Part shown: positions 45,428 to 55,884 of the stretch, one piece after another
Layout: each line of letters opens with the position of its first letter
Position numbering within the stretch: the stretch's first letter is position 1
NCBI RefSeq assembly: GCF_000369005.1
Contig: NZ_KB849764.1
Span: 625,086-689,085 of the forward strand
DNA from: Acinetobacter beijerinckii CIP 110307
GTDB lineage: Bacteria; Pseudomonadota; Gammaproteobacteria; Pseudomonadales; Moraxellaceae
Reading direction: 5' to 3'
DNA: 64,000 nt
The notes under the pieces: generated by a model
What the model was told of the DNA's origin: nothing
Databases searched by the model: none
Seen by the model: the letters and a program-made list of their open reading frames with translations, nothing else
Translations under genes and position numbers: made by a program

Positions 45428-46132
45428 ATGAATAAGGTATATGCCAGTGCTGAGGCTGCAATCAAAGATGTGGTTGCTAATAACCAAACCCTTGCCGTGG
45501 GCGGTTTTGGGTTATGTGGAATTCCCGAGCAGCTCATTGTGGCGGTTAAAGAAAGTGGTGTAACAGGTCTGACTTGTATTTCAAATAATGCGGGTGTGGA
45601 TGATTTTGGCCTAGGTATTTTATTGCATACCAAACAGATCAAAAAAATGATCTCATCTTATGTGGGTGAAAATAAAGAATTCGAACGTCAATATCTAAAT
45701 GGTGAGCTTGAAGTTGAATTAACTCCACAAGGAACATTAGCGGAAAAATTACGCGCTGGTGGTGCTGGTATTCCAGCTTTTTATACGAAAACTGGTGTAG
45801 GAACTCTGATTGCTGAAGGCAAAGAAGAACGCAGTTTTCATGGTAAAAAATACATTTTAGAAGAATCTCTTACTGCTGATGTTTCTCTTATTAAAGCTTA
45901 CAAGGCAGATAAAGCAGGAAATTTAATATTCCGTAAGACGGCTCAGAATTTTAATCCTGAATGTGCAATGGCTGGGAAAATCACCATTGCTGAAGTGGAA
46001 GAAATCGTTGAGATTGGTGAATTAGATCCAGATGAAATCCATTTACCAGGGATTTATGTGAATCGCATTATTTTAAATGCATCACCTGAAAAACGTATCG
46101 AACAAAAAACTTTAAGCATGGAGGTAGTTTAA
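45428..46132 (+). CDS. scoA: Succinyl-CoA:3-ketoacid CoA-transferase subunit A
   Basis: 234 residues of the SCOT-type CoA transferase alpha subunit. [14 protein letters not shown] (near 23-36) is the conserved glycine loop, followed by [15 protein letters not shown] and [10 protein letters not shown]. It moves CoA from succinyl-CoA to acetoacetate (or a related 3-keto acid). The start of subunit B follows after one base. Sequence fits SCOT better than the beta-ketoadipate transferase, but that remains possible. Confidence 0.88.
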   Translation: MNKVYASAEAAIKDVVANNQTLAVGGFGLCGIPEQLIVAVKESGVTGLTCISNNAGVDDFGLGILLHTKQIKKMISSYVGENKEFERQYLNGELEVELTPQGTLAEKLRAGGAGIPAFYTKTGVGTLIAEGKEERSFHGKKYILEESLTADVSLIKAYKADKAGNLIFRKTAQNFNPECAMAGKITIAEVEEIVEIGELDPDEIHLPGIYVNRIILNASPEKRIEQKTLSMEVV

Positions 46133-46133
46133 A

Positions 46134-46781
46134 ATGGCTTGGTCACGTAATGAAATGGCACAGCGTGCTGCACAAGAACTCGAAGATGGCTTCTATGTGA
46201 ACTTGGGTATTGGCTTACCTACCCTTGTTGCCAACTATATTCCAAAAAACATGAATGTATGGTTGCAGTCTGAAAATGGATTGCTTGGTATCGGCGCATT
46301 TCCTACTGAGGAAACGCTAGACGCGGATTTAATCAATGCTGGAAAGCAAACGATTACTGCACGTGCAGGTGCGGCATTTTTCTCAAGTTCAGAATCTTTC
46401 GCCATGATCCGTGGCGGTCATGTCAATATTGCGATTTTAGGCGCTATGGAAGTTTCTGAACAAGGTGACTTAGCCAATTGGATGATTCCAGGTAAGAAAG
46501 TCAAAGGTATGGGCGGTGCAATGGACTTGGTTGCAGGTGTTCAAAAAGTTGTGGTTCTTATGGAACACTGCGCGAAAGATGGTACGCCTAAGATCGTTAA
46601 AAAATGCAGCTTACCCCTTACAGGTCAAGCCGTTGTTCATCGCGTGATTACGGATTTAGGTGTCATGGATATTACATCTGAAGGTGTTGAGCTGATTGAA
46701 CTCGCAAAAGATGTGACACTCGAACAAATTCGAGCAGTAACAGGTGTGCCATTAATTTTTGATAAATCTTTAGTGGCATAA
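46134..46781 (+). CDS. scoB: Succinyl-CoA:3-ketoacid CoA-transferase subunit B
   Basis: 215 residues. [12 protein letters not shown] contains the catalytic Glu47 (SENG motif), which forms the glutamyl-CoA thioester. It pairs with subunit A as a heteromer. A GGAG Shine-Dalgarno is inside the end of scoA. The thiolase gene follows after 76 bases. Confidence 0.9.
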   Translation: MAWSRNEMAQRAAQELEDGFYVNLGIGLPTLVANYIPKNMNVWLQSENGLLGIGAFPTEETLDADLINAGKQTITARAGAAFFSSSESFAMIRGGHVNIAILGAMEVSEQGDLANWMIPGKKVKGMGGAMDLVAGVQKVVVLMEHCAKDGTPKIVKKCSLPLTGQAVVHRVITDLGVMDITSEGVELIELAKDVTLEQIRAVTGVPLIFDKSLVA

Positions 46782-46857
46782 ATGAGATTAAATATTCTGC
46801 TTTAGTCTGTTGAACTGGAGCAGTTTTATAACAACGTACATTTAAAGAGATATAAAA

Positions 46858-48030
46858 ATGAGTTCTATTGTTATTGTGTCAGGTAGTCGTACCGCAATGG
46901 GCGGTTTTCAAGGTAGCCTTGCTAGTTTAACTGCTCCAGAATTAGGTGCTGCTGTAATCCGTGAGTCTATCCAGCGTGCTGGTATTGCACCAGAGCAAGT
47001 CAATGAAGTGATTTTTGGTTGTGTATTGAGTGCAGGCATTGGTCAAGGTCCTGCGCGTCAAGCAATGCGTAAAGCGGGTGTTCCAGATCATGTTGGCGCT
47101 GTGACTATCAATAAACTATGTGGTTCTGCGATGAAAGCAGTATTGATGGCATCAGATGCTTTGAAAGCTGGTAGTGCAAATATTGTGGTTGCTGGCGGTA
47201 TGGAATCTATGACCAATGCACCATATATCTTACCTAAAGCACGTGGTGGTTATCGTATGGGACATGGTGAAATCAAAGATCATATGTTCTTGGATGGTTT
47301 AGAAGATGCTGAAACGGGTCGTTTAATGGGTTCATTTGCTCAGGATATGGCAAATACCAAAGGTTTCACCCGTGAGCAAATGGATAACTTTGCGATTTCT
47401 TCACTCCAAAAAGCTCAAACAGCGATTACAGAAGGATATTTCAAAGATGAAATCGTCGCTGTAGAAGTTAAAACACGTAAAGGTGTTGAGGTGATTGACC
47501 AAGATGAGCAACCTCTGAAAGCAAATCTTGATAAAATTCCGACACTACGACCTGCTTTTAGCAAAGACGGTACGATTACGGCAGCTAATTCAAGTTCGAT
47601 TTCGGATGGTGCTGCGGCTTTGGTACTTTCTACAGAAGATTATGCACAAGCAAATGATTTAAATGTCTTGGCTAAGATTGTAGCTACTTCGAGTCATTCG
47701 CAACATCCAAGTGAGTTTACGATTGCTCCAATTAGTGCGATTCAAAAAGTACTTGATCGTGCTGGCTGGTCAGTTGAGGATGTCGATGCATGGGAAATCA
47801 ATGAGGCTTTCGCGATGGTGGCTATGGCACCGATTCATGAGTTAGGTATTGATGAAGCTAAAGTCAATATTCACGGTGGTGCATGTGCTTTAGGTCATCC
47901 GATTGGTGCGACAGGTTCACGTATTATTCTTTCATTAATCTATGCCTTAAAACGTCTAGGCAAGAAGAAAGGTGTTGCTGCATTATGTATTGGTGGCGGT
48001 GAAGCAACAGCTGTTGCAATTGAAATCTAA
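46858..48030 (+). CDS. Acetyl-CoA C-acetyltransferase (thiolase)
   Basis: 390 residues. The catalytic nucleophile is Cys88 in NKLCGSAMKAV; the second set is GGACALGHPIGATGSR (His near 346) and CIGGGEATA (Cys near 378). The downstream position after SCOT genes suggests it splits acetoacetyl-CoA into two acetyl-CoA. Beta-ketoadipyl-CoA thiolase is less likely, as no pca/cat genes are near. Two terminators follow. Confidence 0.9.
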   Translation: MSSIVIVSGSRTAMGGFQGSLASLTAPELGAAVIRESIQRAGIAPEQVNEVIFGCVLSAGIGQGPARQAMRKAGVPDHVGAVTINKLCGSAMKAVLMASDALKAGSANIVVAGGMESMTNAPYILPKARGGYRMGHGEIKDHMFLDGLEDAETGRLMGSFAQDMANTKGFTREQMDNFAISSLQKAQTAITEGYFKDEIVAVEVKTRKGVEVIDQDEQPLKANLDKIPTLRPAFSKDGTITAANSSSISDGAAALVLSTEDYAQANDLNVLAKIVATSSHSQHPSEFTIAPISAIQKVLDRAGWSVEDVDAWEINEAFAMVAMAPIHELGIDEAKVNIHGGACALGHPIGATGSRIILSLIYALKRLGKKKGVAALCIGGGEATAVAIEI

Positions 48031-48046
48031 ATTATCAAATATCAGC

Positions 48047-48074
48047 AAAGCATCTCAATCGAGATGCTTTTTTT
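48047..48074 (+). terminator. Terminator after the thiolase gene
   Basis: AAAGCATCTC (48047-48056) pairs with GAGATGCTTT (48061-48070) around AATC, continuing into a T-run. Confidence 0.9.
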
Positions 48075-48258
48075 GCATAAAAATGATGTGTGGAAAAGGT
48101 TTGATCTGATTTAGATGCATTTTTCTTTCTAGATTGAATGAAAAAATAGATACCAGTCTCTTGTAAATCCAAGTGTTTTAATGAATTAAGGGTAGTCAGG
48201 AATTGAGCCAACTCACTTCTATTCTTATCCTTTTGATTTTAGGTTCTGTCTGAAATAA

Positions 48259-48289
48259 AAAAGCACATCAGACTATCTGATGTGCTTTT
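48259..48289 (-). terminator. Terminator of the MFS transporter gene
   Basis: A perfect 14-bp stem (48259-48272 with 48276-48289; core GCACATCAGA/TCTGATGTGC) with a 3-base loop. On the minus strand it ends in a T-run after the stop at 48322. The 184 bases between this and the thiolase terminator hold nothing recognisable. Confidence 0.9.
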
Positions 48290-48321
48290 CGTATTTTAAA
48301 GAAGGATCAAGTCATATTAAG

Positions 48322-49689
48322 TTAAGCATTACTTGATTCGGTCAAGCTAGTTTTTACTTCTTCTACTTGTTGTTGCTCATCATCAAATTTATGACGTTTC
48401 AAACTCAATATCGCGCAAATTGCTAACATTGCAGGGACAGAAATCATCACAAAATTCATGGTATGTGGTAAGTTCAAGGTTAGTAACAAGCCTGTCAAAA
48501 TCGGACCGACAATCGCACCAATTCGACCTACACCAGAAGCACAACCAATTCCAGTCGAGCGTACGCTTAGTGGATAGTATTGCGCAACATAGCTATAAAG
48601 AAGGATTGAAGTACCAATCGTCGCTGCGCCAGCAACAGTTACTAAACCATATAAAACATAAGCTGGAGAGTTAAATCCTAAGCCGATCAGTGCCACGACA
48701 CCTGCCATCAGCATTCCCATAATTACAGGTTTCAAATGGAATTTATCTGAGAGAATGCCACCACCAATCGAACCAATCATTGCACCGACATTCAAAGCAA
48801 ATAAGAATAAGATACTCTTGCCGAGTGAATAACCTGCTGCAAGCATAAGTTTAGGTAACCAACTACTTAGTGCGTAAACCATTAATAAGCACATAAAGAA
48901 CAATACCCAAAACATAAGCGTATTGAATGCACGTCCTTGTTGAAATAAGCCTTTTACAGAACTACCTGTTGGAATATTATCTTCATTTAACACTAAACGC
49001 GTATTAATACCGATGCTTTGTTCAGGTGAAATTTTTTGAATGATGCTATGTGCTTGATCAGTTTTTCCCGTTTTAACCAAAAAGGTTAAAGATTCAGGTA
49101 GGAATTTCCAAATAACAGGTAATAAAATCAAAGGAATACCAGCAATCAAGAACATGATTTGCCAACCTTGACTCTCAACTAAAGAACTACCGATGAGTGC
49201 TGATAAAATTCCACCGATCGCATAACCACTAAACATCGTGCCAACTAAGGTACTGCGAATACGTTTGGGTGCGTACTCTGATGTGAGTGCGACGAGATTT
49301 GGCATAACCCCACCTATCCCTAAACCCGCTAAAAACCGTAAAATACCAAATTCAAAAGGATTAGATGCAAACGCACCTAAAAAAGTAAAACCACTAAAGA
49401 AGGTCACACAAATTAAAATTACATTTTTGCGTCCGATTTTATCTGCCAAAGCACCGAATAACATGGCTCCAAACATCATCCCGCACAAAGCAGTACTGGC
49501 GAGCATGCCTGCTTGTACAGAAGTGAGAGACCACTCCTGCATAAGTAAAGGTAGAACAACGCCATAAATGACGAGATCGTAACCATCAAAAATAATAATC
49601 AATAAACACCAAAGTAAAATACTCCAGTGAAAAGGTGTAAATTTTGCTTGATCAATTACTGCATTTACATTAACCGTAGATGTTGTCAT
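48322..49689 (-). CDS. MFS transporter of the aromatic acid:H+ symporter family
   Basis: 455 residues from ATG 49689, which has AGGAGA six bases upstream (a TTG at 49704 is poorer). Twelve helices. DGYDLVIYGVVLPLL (near 35-49) and GALADKIGRKNVI (near 78-90) are signatures of AAHS permeases such as PcaK and BenK, which take up benzoate, hydroxybenzoates or related acids. The DcaP-type porin is the next gene upstream on the same strand, and the pair resembles benK-benP. The actual substrate is unknown. Confidence 0.85.
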   Translation of the reverse strand: MTTSTVNVNAVIDQAKFTPFHWSILLWCLLIIIFDGYDLVIYGVVLPLLMQEWSLTSVQAGMLASTALCGMMFGAMLFGALADKIGRKNVILICVTFFSGFTFLGAFASNPFEFGILRFLAGLGIGGVMPNLVALTSEYAPKRIRSTLVGTMFSGYAIGGILSALIGSSLVESQGWQIMFLIAGIPLILLPVIWKFLPESLTFLVKTGKTDQAHSIIQKISPEQSIGINTRLVLNEDNIPTGSSVKGLFQQGRAFNTLMFWVLFFMCLLMVYALSSWLPKLMLAAGYSLGKSILFLFALNVGAMIGSIGGGILSDKFHLKPVIMGMLMAGVVALIGLGFNSPAYVLYGLVTVAGAATIGTSILLYSYVAQYYPLSVRSTGIGCASGVGRIGAIVGPILTGLLLTLNLPHTMNFVMISVPAMLAICAILSLKRHKFDDEQQQVEEVKTSLTESSNA

Positions 49690-49784
49690 TCTGCATCTCC
49701 TCAATGAGATAAATTCCTAATCATTATTTAAAACGACATAATGCACCTTAAAGAAAAATATTATTATTCAAGGTCTTATTTGTA

Positions 49785-51071
49785 TTAAAAGTCATAACTC
49801 GCCATCATGTTGATGCGGTTATCCGTCCCTGTGCGACCATCAAAGGTTTCACGTTCACCGTAGACATATTCCATCCCTAAGGTAATTGGCTTGTAAGGGT
49901 TGTACATGCCATTGATCCAGCCTTGCCATAGTTCTTTATTTTGAGCTGTGTTGTCTTTATTGATTCGTGCAAAAGCATTGTTATCTTTGGCTTTCATATA
50001 GCCATAACCCAATGTTGAACGAAATTGAGTGTTAAATTGATGGGTAATCCCTGTTGAAATTGAATCAAACTCATTGCTTTGAATATGCTTTTGATCATCA
50101 ATTGCATAACTGCTATTGGTCCACATCAGGAAGCGTCCGTCGCCTTTGATATGGTTATAGTCTGCTTTGAGAAAAGTTTTTGGTGTTAATTGATATTTTC
50201 CACCGATGCCGACACCCCATGCCCATTCTTCATCTTGACTAGTTTTCTTTTCAGCGACAAAGCTACGTCCTGAAAGCAAAGAGCCATTGTCAAACTTATG
50301 ATTTACACGTCCAACAAAGGCAGGTAAACGCATTTCATTATCAGGATCAGAGCTTGCTGTATATTTAGGATCTTCTACTGCTAAAGCAAAGCTGGTATTT
50401 GCCGTAATATTGTCACTATAACGAACCAATGGTGAGCGTTGTAATGCTCCGCCTACATAGGTCGCAGCATCAATCGTTTCTGGATAATATTCAGGTGCGA
50501 TAAATGTGGACCATGTCTGACCTAATAACCATTTATCAAAGGTTAAATAGGCATGACGGATACGGAATTGATCGCGTGATGCACTACCAAAGAAGTCCAT
50601 TTCTAATTTTCCAACGACATCGCCCATAGCAGTAGGTGTTTTAAAATTTAGACCTATCCGAGAAACACTTGCAGTGCTATGCAAACGATCTTTTTGTTGC
50701 GCTTCTTCAGCTGTCCCTTCTAATGGTACACCGCTGATATTGTTGTACATCGTAGATGCACCTTTGGCTTGATAAGATGCATCCGCACGCAAATAACCAT
50801 ATAAATTAACCTCTGCACTAGATTTGGTGAGTGATAATTTCGGCGTTGTTGTTTGAACGGGTTCAGATGTCTGTGCAACCATGACCTGAGTAGTGGGCTG
50901 AGCAGGCGGAGTTTGCTTGACATAATTCTGCAGCATTGCACGCAACTCTTTCACTTCTTGACGAAGTTGTTCTATTTCTGCGCTTTCTGAGCCTGCATAA
51001 CTTCCAGACATGGCAGTCAGTACAGATAGCGCTAAAACACTTTGTTGAACCGTTAAGATGAATCTTTTCAT
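49785..51071 (-). CDS. DcaP-type outer-membrane porin
   Basis: ATG 51071 gives 428 residues and a proper signal peptide (MKRFILTVQQSVLALSVLTA, ending SYA); the longer frame from 51116 would not. The mature N-terminus has a short coiled coil (IEQLRQEVKELRAMLQNYV near 31-49), a Pro/Thr linker, and then a barrel beginning VNLYGYLRADASYQ and ending MMASYDF. DcaP proteins are Acinetobacter trimeric porins for negatively charged organic acids. Together with the downstream AAHS transporter it forms a likely uptake pair. Confidence 0.88.
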   Translation of the reverse strand: MKRFILTVQQSVLALSVLTAMSGSYAGSESAEIEQLRQEVKELRAMLQNYVKQTPPAQPTTQVMVAQTSEPVQTTTPKLSLTKSSAEVNLYGYLRADASYQAKGASTMYNNISGVPLEGTAEEAQQKDRLHSTASVSRIGLNFKTPTAMGDVVGKLEMDFFGSASRDQFRIRHAYLTFDKWLLGQTWSTFIAPEYYPETIDAATYVGGALQRSPLVRYSDNITANTSFALAVEDPKYTASSDPDNEMRLPAFVGRVNHKFDNGSLLSGRSFVAEKKTSQDEEWAWGVGIGGKYQLTPKTFLKADYNHIKGDGRFLMWTNSSYAIDDQKHIQSNEFDSISTGITHQFNTQFRSTLGYGYMKAKDNNAFARINKDNTAQNKELWQGWINGMYNPYKPITLGMEYVYGERETFDGRTGTDNRINMMASYDF

Positions 51072-51354
51072 TAAAATCAATTTCCTTGTTTCATGAACTT
51101 TACTTTTCAAGTTCATTTTTTGTTTGCGTTATATCCTTTGCAGTACTTGATGACTGCATCGCATTTCTTGTTTTAAAACCTAATGATCTGATTTTATTTG
51201 GTTTTGCCTCCTCTCATTGTTTTGTGTAACGCTTTATTTAGACAAAAAGAACCTCACAATAACTATAAAAGTCACTGTTAATTGAACATTTGGTAAAAAT
51301 AAAAGCTAAATTATTCTTCTAATCATTTATTCCATTATGAATGAATCCCTTGGG

Positions 51355-52056
51355 TTATGAGGCTTGAGCAAACTCGGCAATTTCTGCCTTTTTCGCAATC
51401 AAACCCTGATACATTAAGATTTGACTATATGAGTGTACGTCTTCAAAACCAATGTCTTGAAGTCGTTGCTGATATTCACTGAATGAAATAGTGAAAAAGT
51501 CATTTTCCATGCGATCTAACATTTTCTGGCATTGCAATCCAGTTAAACCTTGAGTCATACATAGATAACGTAAAGCTTGTAGATGCTGAGGATTGCTGCA
51601 AGGCATCAAATCATAGGTCAATAACAGTCCACTATTTTTCAAACACCGATGAATACTGCTGTAGAAGTCAGTTTTTTGTTCATCTGCTATAAAGTGCGCG
51701 ACTAAAATAGAAAGTGCAGCATCAAAACCAGCACCTTCAGTTAAAGCAAAGTGATCACCATGTACAAATTGTACCTGTGCAGACTTCCCCATTTGTTTAA
51801 CACGTGTTTCTGCTTTTTCAAGCATAGCTAAGGAAGGATCAAGCGCAGTAAATTTCCAATCAGGATGTCTATTTAGCAGATATTCCAACTCATAACCTGT
51901 TCCGCATCCAACAATAAGTATGTGTGCAGTTGGTTGAAGTACAGACTGTAAAATGGCATCCACTTGTTGATGAATGATTTCATATCCAGGAATTAACTTA
52001 CGGATATGTTGATCATATTCTTCAACGATCTTTGGGCTATTAAAATCTTTTGCCAT
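51355..52056 (-). CDS. Class I SAM-dependent methyltransferase
   Basis: 233 residues. Motif I is HILIVGCGTGYELEYLL (near 45-61), followed by FTALDPSLAMLEKAE (near 69-83), the acidic end of strand 2, and VQFVHGDHFAL. The C-terminal part is predicted helical. The substrate is unknown. It lies between the porin and the acyl-CoA synthetase gene on the same strand, with 64 bases to the synthetase. Confidence 0.83.
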   Translation of the reverse strand: MAKDFNSPKIVEEYDQHIRKLIPGYEIIHQQVDAILQSVLQPTAHILIVGCGTGYELEYLLNRHPDWKFTALDPSLAMLEKAETRVKQMGKSAQVQFVHGDHFALTEGAGFDAALSILVAHFIADEQKTDFYSSIHRCLKNSGLLLTYDLMPCSNPQHLQALRYLCMTQGLTGLQCQKMLDRMENDFFTISFSEYQQRLQDIGFEDVHSYSQILMYQGLIAKKAEIAEFAQAS

Positions 52057-52120
52057 TCACTGTGATCCTTTGCCTTATGACTTTAAAATGCTGTTTTTTC
52101 TATGTGATGTAAAACATCAT

Positions 52121-53815
52121 TTAGTCGAATACGTTTCCAGTTAAATTCAGTTCAGCACGCATGATTTCCTGTAACTTAAACTTCTGCGCTTTGCCTGATG
52201 CGGTCATAGGAAATTCATTAAAGAATTTTACGTAACGTGGCACTTTATTATGTGAAATGTGTTCCTTACAGAAACTACGAATGTTGTCTTCATCGGTCTG
52301 ATGATGTTCATGCAAAATAATACAAGCGCATAGTTCTTCACCATAACGCGTATCAGGTAGACCAATCACTTGCACATCACAGATCGCAGGATGGGTGTAT
52401 AAGAAGTCTTCGATTTCTTTAGGAAAGAGATTTTCTCCACCTCGAATGACGACATCTTTGATGCGGCCTTTGATTTTAACAAAGCCTTCAGCATCCATCT
52501 CCGCAATGTCACCTGTATGCATCCAACCTGCGGCATCAATTACTTCACGGGTTTTTTCTTCTTCGCCCCAATAGCCTGCCATCACCGAGTAACCTCTAAC
52601 GCATAGTTCGCCTAAAGTTCCTTGTGGTATGAGTTGCCCTTCAGGATCGACGATTTTAATTTCGACATGTGGATGAACATGTCCAACTGTACTGACGCGT
52701 TTATCAATGGTGTCACTCACGGAGCTTTGTACGCTGACTGGTGAAGTCTCAGTCATGCCATAACAAATCGTGATTTCTGACATATGCATACGATCAATCA
52801 CACGCTGCATAATTTCACGCGGGCATGGGCTTCCCGCCATAATCCCTGTACGTAAACTTGATAGGTCAAATTCATTAAATTGTTCATGTTCTAAAGTGGC
52901 GATGAACATGGTTGGTACGCCGTATGCTGCCGTACAACGTTCGTTGTGAATTGTCTTTAATGTTTCTAATGGATTAAAAACGGCTGATGGATACACCATA
53001 GTAGAACCATGTGTGATACAGGCTAGATTTCCCATGACCATACCGAAACAGTGGAATAAAGGCACAGAGATGCATACTTTATCTTGTGGCGTTAAACGAA
53101 TACCCTCTCCTACAAAATAACCATTATTCAGAATGTTATGATGGGTGAGCATTGTGCCTTTCGGATTACCAGTCGTTCCTGATGTAAATTGAATATTAAT
53201 GGTTTCATCAAATTGCAATTGCTTCGTAGCTAATTGTAATTGATCGAGTTGTTCTTGAGTTGGAGGAACGACTAAATCACTGAAACGATGAATACCTGTA
53301 TGCTGTTTTTCATCAATTTTGATCACAAACTTTAAGAAAGGCAGACGTTCTGAATGAATGATTTTGTCTGTACAGAAAACAATTTCTGGTGCAATTCGCG
53401 TCAAAAGCTCTTGATAATCAGTCGTTTTGAATTGTGAGGCGATGATCAATCCTTTGCAGGAAACTTTATTCAATACATACTCTAACTCATGGCTTTTATA
53501 GGCAGGATTTAAGTTCACTAGGATAATCCCTGCTTTAAAAGCAGCAAATTGAGTGATCGTCCATTCCACGCAGTTTGGTGACCAGATACCGAGTCTGTCG
53601 CCTTTCTTTAAACCGAGTTTGAGCAAACTACAGGCAAAAGCATTCACTTCATCTTGTAGTTGTTTATAGGTCAACCGTCTGTTCTGATGTGAACTTACAA
53701 TAGCTTCTTGATCAGCATATTGCTGACAAACTTGATCAATTTTTTCTCCAATCGTCATCCCCAATAAGGGTTGTGCACTTGGTCCAGAGGCATAGCTTAA
53801 CCGTTGTTGTTGCAT
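52121..53815 (-). CDS. Acyl-CoA synthetase (AMP-forming)
   Basis: 564 residues. The AMP-binding signature is QFTSGTTGNPKGTMLTHHN (near 209-227), with CYGMTETSP (near 349-357), MHTGDIAEMDAEG (near 440-452) and the catalytic-lysine region MTASGKAQKFKLQ near the end. It resembles ACSF2-type medium or branched-chain acyl-CoA ligases. Its position next to TetR and the liu operon suggests it activates a branched or short acid that feeds the leucine/isovalerate route (inference). Confidence 0.86.
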   Translation of the reverse strand: MQQQRLSYASGPSAQPLLGMTIGEKIDQVCQQYADQEAIVSSHQNRRLTYKQLQDEVNAFACSLLKLGLKKGDRLGIWSPNCVEWTITQFAAFKAGIILVNLNPAYKSHELEYVLNKVSCKGLIIASQFKTTDYQELLTRIAPEIVFCTDKIIHSERLPFLKFVIKIDEKQHTGIHRFSDLVVPPTQEQLDQLQLATKQLQFDETINIQFTSGTTGNPKGTMLTHHNILNNGYFVGEGIRLTPQDKVCISVPLFHCFGMVMGNLACITHGSTMVYPSAVFNPLETLKTIHNERCTAAYGVPTMFIATLEHEQFNEFDLSSLRTGIMAGSPCPREIMQRVIDRMHMSEITICYGMTETSPVSVQSSVSDTIDKRVSTVGHVHPHVEIKIVDPEGQLIPQGTLGELCVRGYSVMAGYWGEEEKTREVIDAAGWMHTGDIAEMDAEGFVKIKGRIKDVVIRGGENLFPKEIEDFLYTHPAICDVQVIGLPDTRYGEELCACIILHEHHQTDEDNIRSFCKEHISHNKVPRYVKFFNEFPMTASGKAQKFKLQEIMRAELNLTGNVFD

Positions 53816-53924
53816 TGAATCATTCTCCTTGATTCTTTCTAATTCTGTTCTGATTTCATCTCATTGTTATTACTGCAACTATTCTTCAAACTGCCTTGTT
53901 TTGATTTTTTATTGTTGTTTATGC

Positions 53925-54542
53925 CTATTTTTTCCTCACGGCATCCACACAAAAATCAGCAATTTGCTTTGAAAAATAGTCTTTGTGTTGCTGATCAAAC
54001 TTTGTATTTTGAGCTGGGTCTAGAGGTTCTACGACTACAAAAGTCATCGCGCCAACCACACAAAGTGCGGTGGTATTTAAATCCTCTAACACAAACTCGC
54101 CACTTGCATTTCCATCTGCGAGTATTTTAATAATACTTTGTTTAATCAACTGCTTAACACGAAAACGCTCATGCTCTACCAATGAGTCAACAGGTTCAAA
54201 CATGAGTGAATATGCAAGCTGAGGGCTGTTTAGTGCCCTTTTTACAAAGGTTGTTACCGCTTTATGTAACTTCTGTTCCGCCGTTAGATCACTTTCCGTA
54301 ATCGCATCAATCACCAATAGTTCGGTATTGATCGCTTCTGACAGAACTTCAATAAGTACCTGACTTTTATTGTCAAAGTAGCGATAAACCAATCCACTTG
54401 AAACACCTGCTTGCTCAGCAATTGTTTGTATCTGTGCGTCTTTAAACCCTCCTTCTGAAATTAATTTTCTGGCTGAACTCAAAATCGACTTACGATTTTG
54501 TTCCATCCGTTCTTGCATTAAAGATGATCGTTTATAACTCAT
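53925..54542 (-). CDS. TetR family regulator, probable repressor of the liu cluster
   Basis: 205 residues. The N-terminal HTH is AQIQTIAEQAGVSSGLVYRYF (in two parts near 36-56), typical of TetR. It is transcribed away from liuA and shares a 145-base promoter region with it that contains a perfect 9-bp inverted repeat. Repression relieved by an acyl-CoA such as isovaleryl-CoA is the simplest model (inference). Confidence 0.87.
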   Translation of the reverse strand: MSYKRSSLMQERMEQNRKSILSSARKLISEGGFKDAQIQTIAEQAGVSSGLVYRYFDNKSQVLIEVLSEAINTELLVIDAITESDLTAEQKLHKAVTTFVKRALNSPQLAYSLMFEPVDSLVEHERFRVKQLIKQSIIKILADGNASGEFVLEDLNTTALCVVGAMTFVVVEPLDPAQNTKFDQQHKDYFSKQIADFCVDAVRKK

Positions 54543-54563
54543 GAAATTTATTCTCTAACAATT

Positions 54564-54604
54564 AAAGTGAATTGTAAATCATTTTATGAATCTCTATTCA
54601 CTTT
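54564..54604. promoter_or_regulatory. Inverted repeat in the TetR-liuA divergent promoter
   Basis: AAAGTGAAT (54564-54572) and ATTCACTTT (54596-54604) are a perfect 9-bp inverted repeat with a 23-base spacer, in the shared promoter region. The spacing is wide for one TetR dimer, so they may be two separate half-sites or paired sites. Confidence 0.5.
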
Positions 54605-54687
54605 TTTAAAAATTCATTGTATGGTACTTCCTAAGCACAAACAAGAATGCTTATGGAACAACAAATATAACCAATAGGATGAACACA

Positions 54688-55860
54688 ATGAACCTACGTA
54701 GCTTGAATTTTGGTCTGGATGAAACATTGATTGCCCTTCAAGATTCAGTTGCCGCATTTTGTGCAAAAGAAATTGCACCAATTGCTCAGCAAGTAGATAA
54801 AGACAATAAATTTCCGAGCCATCTATGGAAAAAGTTCGGTGATATGGGCTTATTAGGCCTAACGGTTTCTGAAGAATACGGCGGTACCAACCTCGGTTAT
54901 CTTGCTCATATTATTGTTATGCAAGAAATTTCTCGTGCTTCTGCAGCAATTGCTCTTTCCTATGGAGCGCACTCAAACCTATGTATTAACCAAATTAATC
55001 GCAACGGTAATGAGCAACAAAAGCAGAAATATCTGCCTAAATTAATTTCTGGAGAATATGTCGGTGCCCTAGCGATGTCTGAACCGAATGCGGGTTCTGA
55101 TGTGGTCAGTATGAAATTACGTGCTGAACAAAAAGGTGATCATTTCGTTTTAAATGGTTCCAAGATGTGGATTACCAATGGCGGTGATGCTGATGTCTTA
55201 GTGGTATACGCAAAAACTGATCCACATGCAGGCGCAAAAGGCATGACCGCTTTTTTAATTGAAAAGGACATGAAAGGTTTTAGTCATGGTCATCACTTAG
55301 ACAAACTTGGTATGCGTGGCTCAAATACCTATCCATTGTTTTTTGACAATGTAGAAGTACCTGTTGAAAACGTGTTGGGTGGTGTCGGTAACGGCGCTAA
55401 AGTCCTGATGAGTGGCTTGGACTATGAGCGTGCAGTTTTAAGCGCAGGTCCACTTGGAATTATGGATGCCTGTATGGATGTCGTGATTCCGTATTTACAT
55501 CAACGTGAACAATTCGGACAAGCTTTAGGTGAGTTCCAATTAATGCAAGGCAAACTTGCTGATATGTATTCAACTTGGCTGGCTTGTAAAGCGCTTGTAT
55601 ATGCCGTTGGTACAGCGTGTGATAAAGCAGATCATGACCGTAGCTTACGTAAAGATGCAGCCAGTGCCATTTTATATGCAGCAGAAAAAGCGACATGGAT
55701 GGCAGGTGAAGCGATTCAAACTTTAGGTGGCAATGGCTATATCAATGAATTCCCTACGGGTCGTTTATGGCGTGATGCAAAACTTTATGAAATTGGTGCA
55801 GGTACATCTGAAATTCGTCGTATGTTGATCGGACGTGAATTGTTTAATGAAACCAAATAA
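54688..55860 (+). CDS. liuA: Isovaleryl-CoA dehydrogenase
   Basis: I use ATG 54688, with AGGA eight bases upstream, giving 390 residues starting [20 protein letters not shown] 54679 would add three. Acyl-CoA dehydrogenase signatures are [19 protein letters not shown] (near 127-145) and the FAD-binding [20 protein letters not shown] (near 350-369). It oxidises isovaleryl-CoA to 3-methylcrotonyl-CoA, passing electrons to ETF. It is the first gene of the liuABCDE operon. Confidence 0.92.
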   Translation: MNLRSLNFGLDETLIALQDSVAAFCAKEIAPIAQQVDKDNKFPSHLWKKFGDMGLLGLTVSEEYGGTNLGYLAHIIVMQEISRASAAIALSYGAHSNLCINQINRNGNEQQKQKYLPKLISGEYVGALAMSEPNAGSDVVSMKLRAEQKGDHFVLNGSKMWITNGGDADVLVVYAKTDPHAGAKGMTAFLIEKDMKGFSHGHHLDKLGMRGSNTYPLFFDNVEVPVENVLGGVGNGAKVLMSGLDYERAVLSAGPLGIMDACMDVVIPYLHQREQFGQALGEFQLMQGKLADMYSTWLACKALVYAVGTACDKADHDRSLRKDAASAILYAAEKATWMAGEAIQTLGGNGYINEFPTGRLWRDAKLYEIGAGTSEIRRMLIGRELFNETK

Positions 55861-55884
55861 TAACGATAAATCAGGATGCATCAT

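Noticed and set aside
53864..54130. 88-codon plus-strand frame over the TetR gene end
   Set aside because: It is antisense to a well-supported TetR gene, with no domain or ribosome site.
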